From Aliiruegeria haliotis (GTDB lineage Bacteria; Pseudomonadota; Alphaproteobacteria; Rhodobacterales; Rhodobacteraceae): DNA of 64,000 nucleotides. The DNA is taken from positions 217,165 to 281,164 of the forward strand of contig NZ_PVTD01000006.1 of assembly GCF_003003255.1 (NCBI RefSeq), in the 5' to 3' direction. Under the pieces are notes generated by a model, which saw nothing but the letters and a program-made list of their open reading frames with translations, ran no database searches and was not told the DNA's origin. The position numbers and the translations under genes were made by a program. Shown one piece after another: positions 55,823-64,000 of the stretch (position 1 is its first letter; every line of letters begins with the position of its first letter).

Positions 55823-56257
55823 ATGATCGTCCAGCAGATCTTGAAGTCCAAGGGAACCGATGGGGTCATTACCATCGCACCGGGGGCGAGCGTCGAGGAG
55901 GCCTCTCAGGTGTTGTCGGAGAAGCGGATCGGGTCGGTGGTGATTTCTGCCGACGGCAAGCGCTTCGTGGGGATCCTGTCGGAGCGCGATATCGTCCGGG
56001 AACTGGGCAAGCGCGGCGCCGTCTGCATGGCGGAGAAGGTCGACGACATGATGACGGGATCGATCGAGACCTGCGAGTTGTCAGAGACCGCCGAATCGGT
56101 TCTGAGCCGGATGACAGAAGGTCGGTTCCGGCACATGCCGGTGGTCGACGACGGCGAAATGGTCGGCCTGATCACCCTTGGCGACGTTGTGAAGGCCCGC
56201 CTGACGGAGCTTGCCATGGAGAAGGATGCCCTTGAAGGAATGATCATGGGGCATTGA
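55823..56257 (+). CDS. CBS-domain pair protein
   Basis: 144-residue protein made of two CBS motifs: IVQQILKSKGTDGVITIAPGASVEEASQVLSEKR-type unit (described in parts: TIAPGASVEEA, IGSVVISADGKRFVGILSERDIVREL) and the second with MMTGSIETCELSE and FRHMPVVDDGEMVGLITLGDVVK. Such stand-alone pairs bind adenosine nucleotides and act as sensors. The start at 55823 has GGGAGGAG upstream, 17 bases after the lysR stop. The partner is unknown. Confidence 0.88.
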   Translation: MIVQQILKSKGTDGVITIAPGASVEEASQVLSEKRIGSVVISADGKRFVGILSERDIVRELGKRGAVCMAEKVDDMMTGSIETCELSETAESVLSRMTEGRFRHMPVVDDGEMVGLITLGDVVKARLTELAMEKDALEGMIMGH

Positions 56258-56480
56258 GCGGGTAGTCCTGCGTGACTGCGCCTTTTCGGCGCTATGCTGC
56301 CTTTCGGTGGAGACGATATCGAATACCGCGTGAGCGACCCGCGCATCCGGCGTGGCAAAATGTGGGCGCATCCTGTGGCTGCGGCAATGCGCTGCGGCGC
56401 AGAATGCGGGTGCTGTGCCTGTGTCGCTTGCAAAGAGTGGCGCAATAATGTTGCGTGGCCTGGAGCAAGGAGGGCGACCC

Positions 56481-56987
56481 ATGCGCATTGGCCTTTACCC
56501 GGGGACGTTCGATCCCGTGACCCTGGGGCACATGGATATCATTCGGCGCGCAACAGCGCTCGTTGACCGGCTGGTGATCGGGGTTGCAATCAACCGCGAC
56601 AAGGGGCCGATGTTCTCGCTGGAAGAGCGGGTGGCGATGATCGAGGCTGAATGCGCTGCGATTTCTGCCCAGACCGGGTGCGAAATAGTCGCCCACCCCT
56701 TCGAGAACCTGTTGATCGATTGCGCCCGCGATGTGGGCGCAGGGGTCATCATTCGCGGTCTGCGTGCGGTTGCCGATTTCGAGTATGAATTCCAGATGGT
56801 CGGCATGAACCGGCGCCTGAACGATTCCATCGAGACCGTGTTCCTGATGGCCGAGGCTCAGCATCAGGCAATTGCGTCCAAGCTGGTGAAGGAGATCGCG
56901 CGGCTTGGCGGCGACGTCTCGTCTTTCGTGACACCGGCGGTAAAGATGTCCCTGCACGAAAAACTCGAAGGGATCCGCGGGACCTGA
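56481..56987 (+). CDS. coaD: Phosphopantetheine adenylyltransferase
   Basis: 168-residue nucleotidyltransferase of CoA synthesis (phosphopantetheine plus ATP to dephospho-CoA). The T/HxGH motif is LYPGTFDPVTLGHMDII; then VIIRGLRAVADFEYEFQM and VFLMAEAQHQAIASKLVKEIA; the end is VKMSLHEKL. The start at 56481 follows AGGAGG. The open frame to 56352 would add 43 residues without family likeness. Confidence 0.95.
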   Translation: MRIGLYPGTFDPVTLGHMDIIRRATALVDRLVIGVAINRDKGPMFSLEERVAMIEAECAAISAQTGCEIVAHPFENLLIDCARDVGAGVIIRGLRAVADFEYEFQMVGMNRRLNDSIETVFLMAEAQHQAIASKLVKEIARLGGDVSSFVTPAVKMSLHEKLEGIRGT

Positions 56988-57005
56988 TCGGCCCGACACC
57001 CTTTT

Positions 57006-57146
57006 TCAGTGCCAGAATGCGAGCCAGTCAATCAGGTCGGCAAACCGCTTTCCGAGGAAGATGTGCAGCTCCCAGCCCATGGCGAGGTCGAGCGCGATGA
57101 GGGCTGCGACGAGAGCAGCGAGGATCATCCAGGAGCGGTGAGACAT
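57006..57146 (-). CDS. Small membrane protein of 46 residues
   Basis: A short gene on the minus strand just after coaD, convergent with it. It reads MSHRSWMILAALVAALIALD and continues with a second half ending FADLIDWLAFWH. One transmembrane helix (residues ~6-24) is followed by an aromatic-rich amphipathic tail. Very similar short proteins ending in a DLxxWLAFW pattern are common in Rhodobacteraceae, sometimes mislabelled as glyceraldehyde-3-phosphate dehydrogenase. An in-frame ATG six codons earlier (57164) is possible. Function is unknown. Confidence 0.65.
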   Translation of the reverse strand: MSHRSWMILAALVAALIALDLAMGWELHIFLGKRFADLIDWLAFWH

Positions 57147-57313
57147 GAGCACGGATCCGGCCATAGGGCATTTTCATCCTGTGTAGTGGGTTTGCTGCGC
57201 GGGAAGAAGGCCCGGCGGGATGTGGGGGCTGTGGTCGGACCCGACGTGGCGCTTGGCCTGTGACGGCCGGACCGATAGGCTCCGGGAAGAGCAGTGCTTT
57301 TGGAGTGTTCGAG

Positions 57314-58318
57314 ATGAGTGGATTGCTGGCCCTTCTGGACGACATTGCCGCGCTGGCAAAGGTGGCGGCGGCGTCGATCGACGACGTGGCGGGGCAGGCG
57401 GCCAAGACCACGGCAAAGGTGGCCGGCGGTGTGATCGACGACGCGGTCAAGGCCGGGGCCAAGGCCGCGGGCGCGGTCATCGATGACGCTGCAGTCACGC
57501 CAAAATACACGATGGGATTTCCGGCGGCGCGGGAGTTGCCGATTGTTGGTCGGATCGCGATGGGCTCGATCCGCAACAAGATGCTCGTGCTGTTGCCCGC
57601 GGCCTTGCTCTTGAGCACCTTTGCGCCCTGGCTGATTGCGCCGCTGCTGATGCTGGGTGGCGGATACCTCTGTTTCGAAGGCGCCGAGAAGATCCTGCAT
57701 TGGATCTGGCCGCACGACACCCATGACGATCATGCGGCCGAGCCCATGGATGCGATGAGACTGGAGCAATCCCGTATCGCCGGTGCGATCAAGACCGATT
57801 TCATCCTGTCGGCGGAGATTATGACCATCGCGCTGTCGGCCATCCCGGACTCGGGGTTCGTCGAGGAGGCGTTGACGCTTGCGATTGTGGCCGTCGGGAT
57901 CACGGCTCTGGTCTACGGGTCGGTGGCCCTGATCGTGAAGGCGGACGATATCGGGCTCCTGATGGCCCAGAAGGGACGGCTCGGGGTCACGCGCGCCATC
58001 GGACGTGGCATTGTGCGGGGCATGCCGGGGTTCATGAAACTCCTGACCATCGTAGGCACGGCCGCAATGCTGTGGGTCGGAGGCAGCATTATCGTACACA
58101 GTCTCGAAGTGATCGGGTTTGGTGCCATCGGGCATTGGATTCACGACGTGGCCCATGCGGTTGCGCAAGGTGTGCCCGAAGACTGGGCAGGATTTTTGGC
58201 CTGGACCACGACGGCGTTTCTGGATGGTGTGTTCGGCCTGGCAATCGGGTTGATGATCGTTCCACTGGTGACCCATGTGATCAGTCCCGTCGCCGAGATG
58301 TTCGGGTCGAAAACCTGA
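57314..58318 (+). CDS. DUF808 family membrane protein (YedI-like)
   Basis: 334-residue inner-membrane protein with about six or seven hydrophobic segments. The N-terminus is soluble and alanine-rich (GLLALLDDIAALAKVAAASID), then the family block YTMGFPAARELPIVGRIA, and GGGYLCFEGAEKILHW. Family members are of unknown function. The start at 57314 has GGAG upstream. The frame also opens at 57260. Confidence 0.9.
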   Translation: MSGLLALLDDIAALAKVAAASIDDVAGQAAKTTAKVAGGVIDDAVKAGAKAAGAVIDDAAVTPKYTMGFPAARELPIVGRIAMGSIRNKMLVLLPAALLLSTFAPWLIAPLLMLGGGYLCFEGAEKILHWIWPHDTHDDHAAEPMDAMRLEQSRIAGAIKTDFILSAEIMTIALSAIPDSGFVEEALTLAIVAVGITALVYGSVALIVKADDIGLLMAQKGRLGVTRAIGRGIVRGMPGFMKLLTIVGTAAMLWVGGSIIVHSLEVIGFGAIGHWIHDVAHAVAQGVPEDWAGFLAWTTTAFLDGVFGLAIGLMIVPLVTHVISPVAEMFGSKT

Positions 58319-58698
58319 GGCCGGGGGCTCCCGCCACTTTCTGCCGCATCAGAGATGCGTCCCAAAGCGTTGGGCCAGGCACGCGTCCCGCGTGCCGGTG
58401 CTAGGGGTGAGCGGCTCTTTGCACGACGGGACAGTGTGTGCTTCGACCCCGGTTTGTGTTGGTGGCCGGTGGTGCACGCGAGGTGGACCCTTGCGCCATT
58501 GCGTCTGCGCACCAGCGACGGAGTTCGTGTGTTATTGCGCCGTCCCTGGATCACTAGCAGTTGGCACGGAAGGACGAGTGTTGGCATTCGAGGTGGGCGG
58601 GCAGAGAATTTGCCGATGATGGAATCCGGGCCCTGTCCGAAAAAAAAGGCCGCGCTTTGGGGCGCGGCCTTTGATACTGGAGATGGAGCGCCGGGGGC
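58319..58698. other. 380-base gap between DUF808 gene and transketolase
   Basis: No gene seen. A perfect 8-base hairpin GGCACGCG/CGCGTGCC lies at 58378-58396, about 60 bases after the DUF808 stop, possibly its terminator though without a T-tract. The transketolase terminator is at the right end. Confidence 0.5.
58640..58673. terminator. Terminator of transketolase (bidirectional form)
   Basis: GGCCGCGC (58648-58655) pairs with GCGCGGCC (58662-58669) over TTTGGG. An A-run (58640-58647) gives the leftward transcript a T-tract, so it mainly serves tkt. Confidence 0.9.
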
Positions 58699-60714
58699 TC
58701 AGAGCAGGGCCTTGGCCTTCTTCACCGTGGCTTCTGCCGTGATGCCAAAGTGCTCGAACAAGGTGCCGGCCGGCGCGGACGCGCCGAACGTGCTCATGCC
58801 GACGAAATCGGACTTTGCGGCACGGCCACGCTCGCCCATCAGAAGTGCATCCCAACCCTGGCGCACGCCGGCCTCGATCGCCACCCGCACGTTGGTGCCG
58901 GGCAGAAGCTTCTTGCGATAGGCTTCCGATTGCTGTGCAAAAAGCTCCATGCAGGGCACAGAGATCACGCGCGTGCCGATGCCGTCCTTTTCAAGCATCT
59001 CGCGGGCTTCAAGCGCCACCGCCACTTCGGAGCCGCTGGCCATAAGAATGACCTGCCGCTTAGCCTCGGCCTCCGCAAGGATGTATGCACCTTTCGAGGT
59101 CAGGTTCTCCGCCGTATGCTCGGTGCGCACGGTCGGCAGGCCCTGGCGGGAAAGCGCGAGGACAGAAGGCGTCTTTTTCTGCTCCAGCGCGATTTGCCAG
59201 GCTTCGGCGGTCTCCACCGCGTCGGCGGGACGGAGCACCAGCGTGTTCGGCGTGGCGCGCATCAGAGCGAGGTGTTCGACGGGTTGGTGCGTCGGACCAT
59301 CTTCGCCGAGACCGATGGAGTCATGTGTCATGACATAGGTCACCGGAATGCCCATCAGCGCCGCAAGCCGCATGGCCGGGCGGGCATAGTCCACGAAGCA
59401 CATGAAAGTGCCGCCATAAGGGCGCACCCCGCCGTGCAACTGCATGCCGTTCATGGCCGCCGACATCCCGTGCTCGCGGATGCCATAGTAGATGTAGCGA
59501 CCGGCGCGGTTGTTGTTGTCGAAAACGCCGAGATCTGCGGTCTTGGTGTTGTTCGAGCCGGTCAGGTCGGCAGATCCGCCGAGGGTCTCAGTCAGGATGG
59601 GGTTGATCACCGTCAGCGCCATCTCGGAGGCCTTGCGGGTCGCGACCTTGGGCTGATCGGCGGAGACTTTCTCCTTGTGGGCGACGATTGCCACCGACAG
59701 CGAGGCAGGCAGCTCTCCGGCCTGCGCGCGCTCGAACTCGGCCTTGGCGGACGCCTCCAGACCGGCAAGCCGGCCTTCCCACGCCTTGCGTTCGGCAGCG
59801 CCGCGTGCGCCGATGGTCTCCCAGGCGGATTTGACGTCCGCGGGAATCTCGAACGGCCCGTGGTCCCAGCCGTAGACGGCCCGGGTGTCGGCGATAAGTT
59901 GGGCGTCTGTCAGCGCCCCGTGCCCCTTGGACGTGTCCTGCGCGGCGGAGCCGAGGGCGATATGCGTCTTGCAGGCAATCATTGTCGGCAGGTCGCTCAT
60001 CTTGGCGGCGGTGATGGCGCGGTCGATGGCAACCGGATCATGTCCGTCGATGGTCAGAACCTGCCAGCCGGAGGCAGCAAAGCGGGCCTGCTGGTCTGTC
60101 CTGTCGGACAGGCCGACATTGCCGTCAATGGTGATTCCGTTGTCGTCCCAGAACACGATCAGATGGCCAAGCTGCTGGCGACCGGCCAGAGCGATGGCTT
60201 CCTGACTGACACCTTCCATGAGGCAGCCGTCACCGGCGATGACATAAGTGTGGTGGTTGCAGATTTCCTCGCCCCAGACCGCGCGCAGGTGCTCTTCGGC
60301 GATGGCCATGCCTACGGCGGTCGCAATGCCCTGGCCGAGCGGACCCGTGGTCACCTCGACACCGCGGGCGTGACCGTATTCGGGGTGGCCGGCTGTGATC
60401 GAACCGAGCTGGCGGAAATTCTTCACCTGCTCAAGTGTCATGTCGGGCGAACCGGTGAGGTGCAGCAGCGAGTAGAGCAGCATGGACCCATGCCCCGCCG
60501 AAAGCACGAAGCGGTCGCGATCCGGCCACTCGGGGTTCGAAGCGTCGAACTTCAGGTGCTTCTCGTAGAGAACGGTCGCAACATCGGCCATGCCCATTGG
60601 CATGCCGGAATGGCCGGAGTTCGCAGCAGCGACGGCGTCGAGCGTCAGCGTGCGGATTGCGCAGGCCTTTCGCCAGTGATCTGGGTGGGCTTTTTTCAGG
60701 GCTGCAATTTCCAA
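58699..60714 (-). CDS. tkt: Transketolase
   Basis: 671-residue thiamine-diphosphate enzyme of the pentose phosphate and Calvin-type sugar rearrangements. N-terminal [23 protein letters not shown]; ThDP motif [18 protein letters not shown] (GDG ... start); DDNGITIDG; the pyrimidine domain has [16 protein letters not shown]-terminal [12 protein letters not shown]. The start codon is TTG at 60714 ([15 protein letters not shown]) with AAGGAA six bases upstream. The longer frame to 60945 is not coding. It diverges from the coiled-coil/zapA pair. Confidence 0.94.
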   Translation of the reverse strand: MEIAALKKAHPDHWRKACAIRTLTLDAVAAANSGHSGMPMGMADVATVLYEKHLKFDASNPEWPDRDRFVLSAGHGSMLLYSLLHLTGSPDMTLEQVKNFRQLGSITAGHPEYGHARGVEVTTGPLGQGIATAVGMAIAEEHLRAVWGEEICNHHTYVIAGDGCLMEGVSQEAIALAGRQQLGHLIVFWDDNGITIDGNVGLSDRTDQQARFAASGWQVLTIDGHDPVAIDRAITAAKMSDLPTMIACKTHIALGSAAQDTSKGHGALTDAQLIADTRAVYGWDHGPFEIPADVKSAWETIGARGAAERKAWEGRLAGLEASAKAEFERAQAGELPASLSVAIVAHKEKVSADQPKVATRKASEMALTVINPILTETLGGSADLTGSNNTKTADLGVFDNNNRAGRYIYYGIREHGMSAAMNGMQLHGGVRPYGGTFMCFVDYARPAMRLAALMGIPVTYVMTHDSIGLGEDGPTHQPVEHLALMRATPNTLVLRPADAVETAEAWQIALEQKKTPSVLALSRQGLPTVRTEHTAENLTSKGAYILAEAEAKRQVILMASGSEVAVALEAREMLEKDGIGTRVISVPCMELFAQQSEAYRKKLLPGTNVRVAIEAGVRQGWDALLMGERGRAAKSDFVGMSTFGASAPAGTLFEHFGITAEATVKKAKALL

Positions 60715-60977
60715 CGGAAATTCCTTTCGGTTTGCTGCGGGCCAGCGGCGGTGGCGCGTCCTCTCTCCGCCATGCGGTGTAGCAGGGGGGGCGGTAGCGT
60801 CAAGGCTCGGCGCGACGCGAGGTCGTGAACATGAAGAAGTGGTGCTAAGTGGCTGAGCATAAAGAGGGCGCATTCCCTTTTCTGCCTTGCTAAACTGTGT
60901 GCCATGCAGCGGTTGGGCGATTCGCGGCTGTGGAGCGCCAATCAAGGAAAAACGAAAAGACCTTTGGGGAGAGCGGC

Positions 60978-61400
60978 ATGAGCGAGATTTCCGACCTGGA
61001 GAACAGGATCAGCTCGGCCATGGAGCGTATTGGGCGGGCGGTTCAGGCCTTTGAGCCGGCGTCGAACGCACCGGGCGTTCCAGCGCAGGATCTGGCCGAA
61101 GCCCGTGCGTCGGCGGAGGCAGCGCAAGCGGCGGAGGCGGAGGCCGCAACACGGGCGGAAGCTGCCGAGGCCGAGGTGAGCCGCCTTCAGGAGGCGCTGG
61201 AAGCGGAGACAACGGCCGGTGCGCAATTGCGCGAGCGGGTCAATTCGCTGAAGACGATGAAAGACCGCCAGCAGGAGCGAATTCACGAGTTGGAGACGCA
61301 ATTGTACACACAGGCGGAGAGCCGAGACGCCGACCGGGCGGAACTGGACGGGTTGATCGCGGCGCTGGAGCCGCTGGTGAAGGAGCAACGCGATGCCTGA
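60978..61400 (+). CDS. Coiled-coil protein in front of ZapA
   Basis: 140-residue protein, nearly all helical. After [19 protein letters not shown] the sequence from residue ~48 to 115 is dominated by Ala/Glu/Arg heptads ([33 protein letters not shown]), a long coiled coil. It overlaps zapA by 8 bases, so it is coupled to it. A role in Z-ring assembly is suggested by the context only. The start at 60978 has GGGGAGAG upstream. Confidence 0.8.
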   Translation: MSEISDLENRISSAMERIGRAVQAFEPASNAPGVPAQDLAEARASAEAAQAAEAEAATRAEAAEAEVSRLQEALEAETTAGAQLRERVNSLKTMKDRQQERIHELETQLYTQAESRDADRAELDGLIAALEPLVKEQRDA

Positions 61401-61788
61401 AGTGATGATTTCCATCGGTGGCAAGGAGTTCGGGGTGGCCTGCCAGGACGGGGAGGAAGAATACCTTCGCTCCGCCGCAGCCATGCTCGACCGTGAGGCG
61501 CAGGGGCTGGTGAGCCAGATTGGCCGGATGCCGGAAACGCGGATGCTGCTGATGGCCGGGCTGATGCTCGCCGACCGAACAGCCGCCTACGAGGAAAAGG
61601 TGAATTCGGTCGAAGAGCAACTCGCCCGGCAGGAGCGGTTGATCGAGGAGATGCGCGCGGCGCCGACACCGGAGCCGGAGAAGGTCGAAGTGCCCGTGAT
61701 CCCGAGCTCTGTGTCCGACAACCTCGCAGAACTTGCCGCCCGCGCGGAAGCCATTGCGGCGTTGGCCGAGGAAAAAACTGCGGGCTAG
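61393..61788 (+). CDS. zapA: Cell division protein ZapA
   Basis: 131-residue ZapA. The N-terminal domain has [33 protein letters not shown], shown here in parts (ISIGGKEFGVACQDGEE, LRSAAAMLD), followed by a coiled coil (residues ~65-90) and a Pro/Glu-rich tail ending in an Ala/Glu helix. ZapA cross-links FtsZ filaments. It lies in the common alphaproteobacterial order beside tkt. Slightly longer than E. coli ZapA because of the tail. Confidence 0.9.
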   Translation: MPEVMISIGGKEFGVACQDGEEEYLRSAAAMLDREAQGLVSQIGRMPETRMLLMAGLMLADRTAAYEEKVNSVEEQLARQERLIEEMRAAPTPEPEKVEVPVIPSSVSDNLAELAARAEAIAALAEEKTAG

Positions 61789-61794
61789 GGCGCA

Positions 61795-61940
61795 GCGGCT
61801 TTCCCACTTGGCACTGATCCGCCGTGATCGCCTATGTCGGGACCGAAGTGTGACGTCCGGCAAGCATGCGGTTGGGCTGGTCAATCGCGGCCGGTCGTTC
61901 GATCTTTTTCGGCATTGCTCTTGGTGGGCGACAGATGTCC
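61795..61940 (+). ncRNA. Possible 6S-like RNA downstream of zapA
   Basis: In many bacteria the 6S RNA gene follows zapA. Here about 130 bases after zapA show nested complementary segments: CCCAC (61803-61807) with GTGGG (61924-61928), GATC (61826-61829) with GATC (61901-61904), and GACCG (61841-61845) with CGGTC (61892-61896). Together they would give a rod-like fold. Short pairings of this kind can arise by chance, so the call depends on position more than sequence. Confidence 0.25.
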
Positions 61941-62121
61941 TGCCATCCTCATCGATTGGCTCGATATCGCGCGGCCAACCGGCTAGTTCGGTGTTCTGGG
62001 TTTCGTCTCGAAGGCGTGCAAAGGCAGGCGGGAAGGCCGATCAGGAGCGCAATTCGAGCGCCCGGCTCCCGGTTCCCGGATTTGCCGCCGATCGGTGACT
62101 ACTGTGGCGGTCTCTCAAAGC
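61941..62121. other. Non-coding remainder between zapA and grxD
   Basis: With the candidate RNA region this completes a 396-base gap between zapA and the grxD stop. No open frame is convincing. The grxD terminator is at its right end. Confidence 0.45.
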
Positions 62122-62152
62122 AAAAAAAGGGCGCCGAAATGCGGACGCCCTT
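62122..62152 (-). terminator. Intrinsic terminator of grxD
   Basis: Minus-strand GGGCG (62146-62150) pairs with CGCCC (62129-62133), extended by AA/TT, followed by seven T. It lies 33 bases after the grxD stop. Confidence 0.85.
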
Positions 62153-62184
62153 CTAGTTCGTTTACCGGTCTCGACCCGTTAGGG

Positions 62185-62547
62185 TCAGTTGTTTGCTTCC
62201 CGGATCTTGTCGGCGGCATCCTTGTTGTAGGTCACGCCATTGTCCTCGAAGAGTTTGTCCAATTCTCCCGAGAGCGTCATTTCCGTGATGATGTCACAAC
62301 CGCCGACGAACTCCCCCTTGACATAGAGCTGCGGGATGGTCGGCCAGTCGGAGTACTCCTTAATCCCCTGACGGATCTCATCGTCGGCCAGAACATTCAC
62401 GTCAGCGAAATCGACGCCCATGAAGTTCAGCACACCGGCAACGCGCTGGGAAAAGCCGCACTGCGGCGCCATCTTCGTGCCCTTCATGTAGAGAACCACG
62501 TCGTTTGCTTTCACGGTTTCGTCGATACGGGTCTTTGCGTCGCTCAT
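62185..62547 (-). CDS. grxD: Monothiol glutaredoxin, Grx4 type
   Basis: 120-residue monothiol glutaredoxin. Active-site block [17 protein letters not shown] with the CGFS motif; then [20 protein letters not shown], the cis-Pro and GSH/GG segment. Grx4 binds a [2Fe-2S] cluster with BolA and delivers Fe-S clusters. The bolA gene is next upstream on the same strand, 276 bases away, which fits a functional pair. Confidence 0.95.
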   Translation of the reverse strand: MSDAKTRIDETVKANDVVLYMKGTKMAPQCGFSQRVAGVLNFMGVDFADVNVLADDEIRQGIKEYSDWPTIPQLYVKGEFVGGCDIITEMTLSGELDKLFEDNGVTYNKDAADKIREANN

Positions 62548-62823
62548 CTCTGGTTTCCTCGTGTTGCGCCGAAGCGCCCTGTTTCATCTTGCTCGCGGCG
62601 GACGCTGTCCCATGTAGGCCAGCATTCCCGGTGTTGCGTTCCGCCGTCTGTCGTATCCAGTGCCACCTGCCTTCGGGGTGCCACGACCGGACCTGTGATC
62701 CTGCCTGGGCGGAACGGCGGTTTGGTGTCAAATAGGCATGGTGGGGCGCCGCGGCAATGCAAATTGCGACCTGCGTTGGGCAGGGACAACGCGATGACAG
62801 CGCCAGTGGAGGGGCCTCGTGGA

Positions 62824-63066
62824 CTATTCCGGCGCTTTCGTGGTCAGCGCGAGGGCGTGCAATTCACCCTGGTTCCCATCCATCTTGCCCTTCAGCGCGG
62901 CATAGACAGCACGTTGCTGCTGCACCCGGTTCTGCCCGCGAAAGGATTCGTCGATCACCTCGGCTGCATAGTGGTTTCCGTCTCCCGCAAGGTCAGTGAT
63001 GGTGATCCGCGCGTCCGGAAAGGCGGCACGGATGAGGTCCTCGATTTCCTGGGCCTCGATGGCCAT
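62824..63066 (-). CDS. bolA: BolA family protein
   Basis: 80-residue BolA. It opens with MAIEAQEIEDLIRAAFPDA, then ITDLAGDGNHYAAEVI and SFRGQNRVQQQRAVYAALKG, ending ELHALALTT. BolA partners of Grx4 share an Fe-S cluster through a His. The start at 63066 has AAAGGA seven bases upstream. The longer frame to 63309 is not coding. It is the Grx4 partner next to grxD. Confidence 0.93.
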   Translation of the reverse strand: MAIEAQEIEDLIRAAFPDARITITDLAGDGNHYAAEVIDESFRGQNRVQQQRAVYAALKGKMDGNQGELHALALTTKAPE

Positions 63067-63246
63067 GGGCAAGTCCTTTCTTCGTTGCGTCGGGAATCTA
63101 GGGGGCGGGTCGCGGCTCCGCAAGTGCCTTCGCCGGACAGATGCCGGGCCGGCGCGCGTTAACCTCGCCTCAAGCAAGTGGCCGTAGCCTTTGCCCAAAC
63201 TACCCCGGACAGGGAAGCGGTGCCGCCGCAGGGAGCGGAAATACAG

Positions 63247-63588
63247 ATGTTCGTACGTATCACGCCATTCAAGGTAAAGCCGGAGGCTGTCGATGGCGCG
63301 ATTCACCATCTGCTACGGACCGAGGGGAACCTGAGGCGCATTGATGGCCTACTTCATCTCTCCGTGGTCGGAAATCGTTCCACCGGCCTCGGCTACGTGA
63401 TCGCCTATCTTGAATCGGAAGACCATTCGGAACGCAATGTGGAGGCTGTCGCCGGCCTGTGGGGCAATTTCCTCGACGACCTGGAAGAAATCCCGAACCC
63501 TGAAACCTACGAGGCCATCTATTGCCTCGCGCAGCCCGACCGGGGCACCTTTCCAGCGGGGCCAACTCCTTCGGCAGCCATCGGGTGA
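63247..63588 (+). CDS. Small alpha/beta-barrel (ABM-like) protein
   Basis: 113-residue protein that looks like a dimeric ferredoxin-like (antibiotic biosynthesis monooxygenase) domain: MFVRITPFKVKPEAVDGAI at the start, strand-helix order, LHLSVVGNRSTGLGYVIAYLES and a C-terminal helix after FLDDLEEIPNPETYEA. No catalytic residues can be assigned. The start at 63247 (GGA upstream) is preferred over the longer frame to 63178. Confidence 0.65.
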   Translation: MFVRITPFKVKPEAVDGAIHHLLRTEGNLRRIDGLLHLSVVGNRSTGLGYVIAYLESEDHSERNVEAVAGLWGNFLDDLEEIPNPETYEAIYCLAQPDRGTFPAGPTPSAAIG

Positions 63589-63767
63589 GGCATGACCGGC
63601 TGGGTCGCGGGCAGGCGACGAGTGTGGCGCTGTAGTCGGCCGTGCTTCATCATCACGCGGAGGTCCGGCCATCGGGCTATGTGCTTAATGGGCAGGCGGT
63701 GGTGAGCCATGGGGCGGTGAAGGGGCACTCCGCTATCGGTATGGGTTCCATCTAGAATCTGGTTCTA

Positions 63768-64000
63768 GGGTCAGGACCCATAAACCTTCTTGAGCCCGTT
63801 GGACGATCGTGCTTCACGCTGCCAAACAATGGGGGCAGCATGAGCGACTACCACTGGTTGACGGAGGCGCAGATGGAGCGTCTTCGACCGCACTTTCGGA
63901 AATCTCAGGGTAGGCCCAGGGTGGATGATCGGCGGGTTCTTAGTGGGATCATCTACGTCAAGCGGAACGGTTTGCAGTGGCGCGATGCTCCGTCGGTCTA
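63768..64000 (+). mobile_element. Left end of an IS5-type insertion sequence (cut by window)
   Basis: The element seems to start near 63768 with GGTCAGGACCC, following a CTAG. The same CTAG occurs 13 bases earlier. About 70 bases later the transposase begins. Only the left end is present, so the right terminal repeat and the target duplication cannot be confirmed. Confidence 0.75.
63840..64000 (+). CDS. IS5 family transposase, N-terminal part
   Basis: Reads MSDYHWLTEAQMERLRPHF and continues with GRPRVDDRRVLSGIIYVKRNG-type blocks to LQWRDAPSVY, cut by the window end. This is the N-terminal region common to IS5 transposases (the first of two frames in several groups). GGGGG lies four bases before the ATG. 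The catalytic DDE domain lies beyond the window, so intactness cannot be judged. Confidence 0.9.
   Translation, partial: MSDYHWLTEAQMERLRPHFRKSQGRPRVDDRRVLSGIIYVKRNGLQWRDAPSV

Noticed and set aside
62548..62823. 81-codon frame between bolA and grxD
   Set aside because: No motif, poor start, and it overlaps the grxD start; treated as non-coding.

Overview
This window is a GC-rich stretch of what looks like a chromosome from an alphaproteobacterium, most likely of the Rhodobacteraceae (Roseobacter-like). The evidence is the gene style (a Zur-controlled znu locus with a GTTATAAC core, VPLPA-type CTERM proteins, a UvrA with the CPVSG finger, the Grx4/BolA pair, dispersed mms valine genes) and the dense, overlapping operons. 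Genus cannot be fixed from the sequence alone. No phage, plasmid backbone, CRISPR array or rRNA operon is visible. The only mobile element is the start of an IS5-type insertion sequence at the right edge.

Left part (1-16 kb): a Tam-like methyltransferase; the zinc uptake locus zur-znuC-znuB diverging from znuA around a Zur-type palindrome; a polyamine-type ABC transporter (ATPase, binding protein, two permeases); an AEC carrier; then a leftward housekeeping block of tmk-holB-tatD-MBL hydrolase behind a DacA-type carboxypeptidase and a SPOR lipoprotein. A tRNA-Ser(UGA) lies at 16.5 kb.

Middle (16.9-40 kb): PrxQ/Bcp peroxiredoxin, a 1,125-residue AsmA-like protein, queA, a small secreted protein made of four 19-residue repeats, and a GNAT acetyltransferase preceded by a short aromatic leader peptide and a terminator/antiterminator (a putative attenuator). 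These are followed by a membrane-anchored TAXI-type binding protein, an MFS carrier, a DUF924 protein, lpdA, uvrA flanked by two DUF642-like CTERM proteins, the valine-degradation operon (isobutyryl-CoA dehydrogenase, 3-hydroxyisobutyryl-CoA hydrolase, mmsB), an Hsp70-like protein, an L,D-transpeptidase and a DUF2161 protein.

Right part (40-64 kb): a YbdK-type ligase and a surface-glycan locus. Three leftward glycan genes face a tight rightward operon encoding the complete CMP-pseudaminic acid pathway (pseB, pseC, pseF, a pseG-pseH fusion, pseI), with another glycosyltransferase nearby. Then come mmsA with a divergent LysR regulator, a CBS-pair protein, coaD, a tiny membrane protein, a DUF808 protein, transketolase diverging from a coiled-coil gene plus zapA, the Grx4/BolA pair, a small monooxygenase-like protein and the IS5 start.

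The most notable signals are the MNRSAASRFYWARFY leader with mutually exclusive hairpins before the GNAT gene, the 19-residue repeat protein, and the PseG-PseH fusion within a complete pathway.
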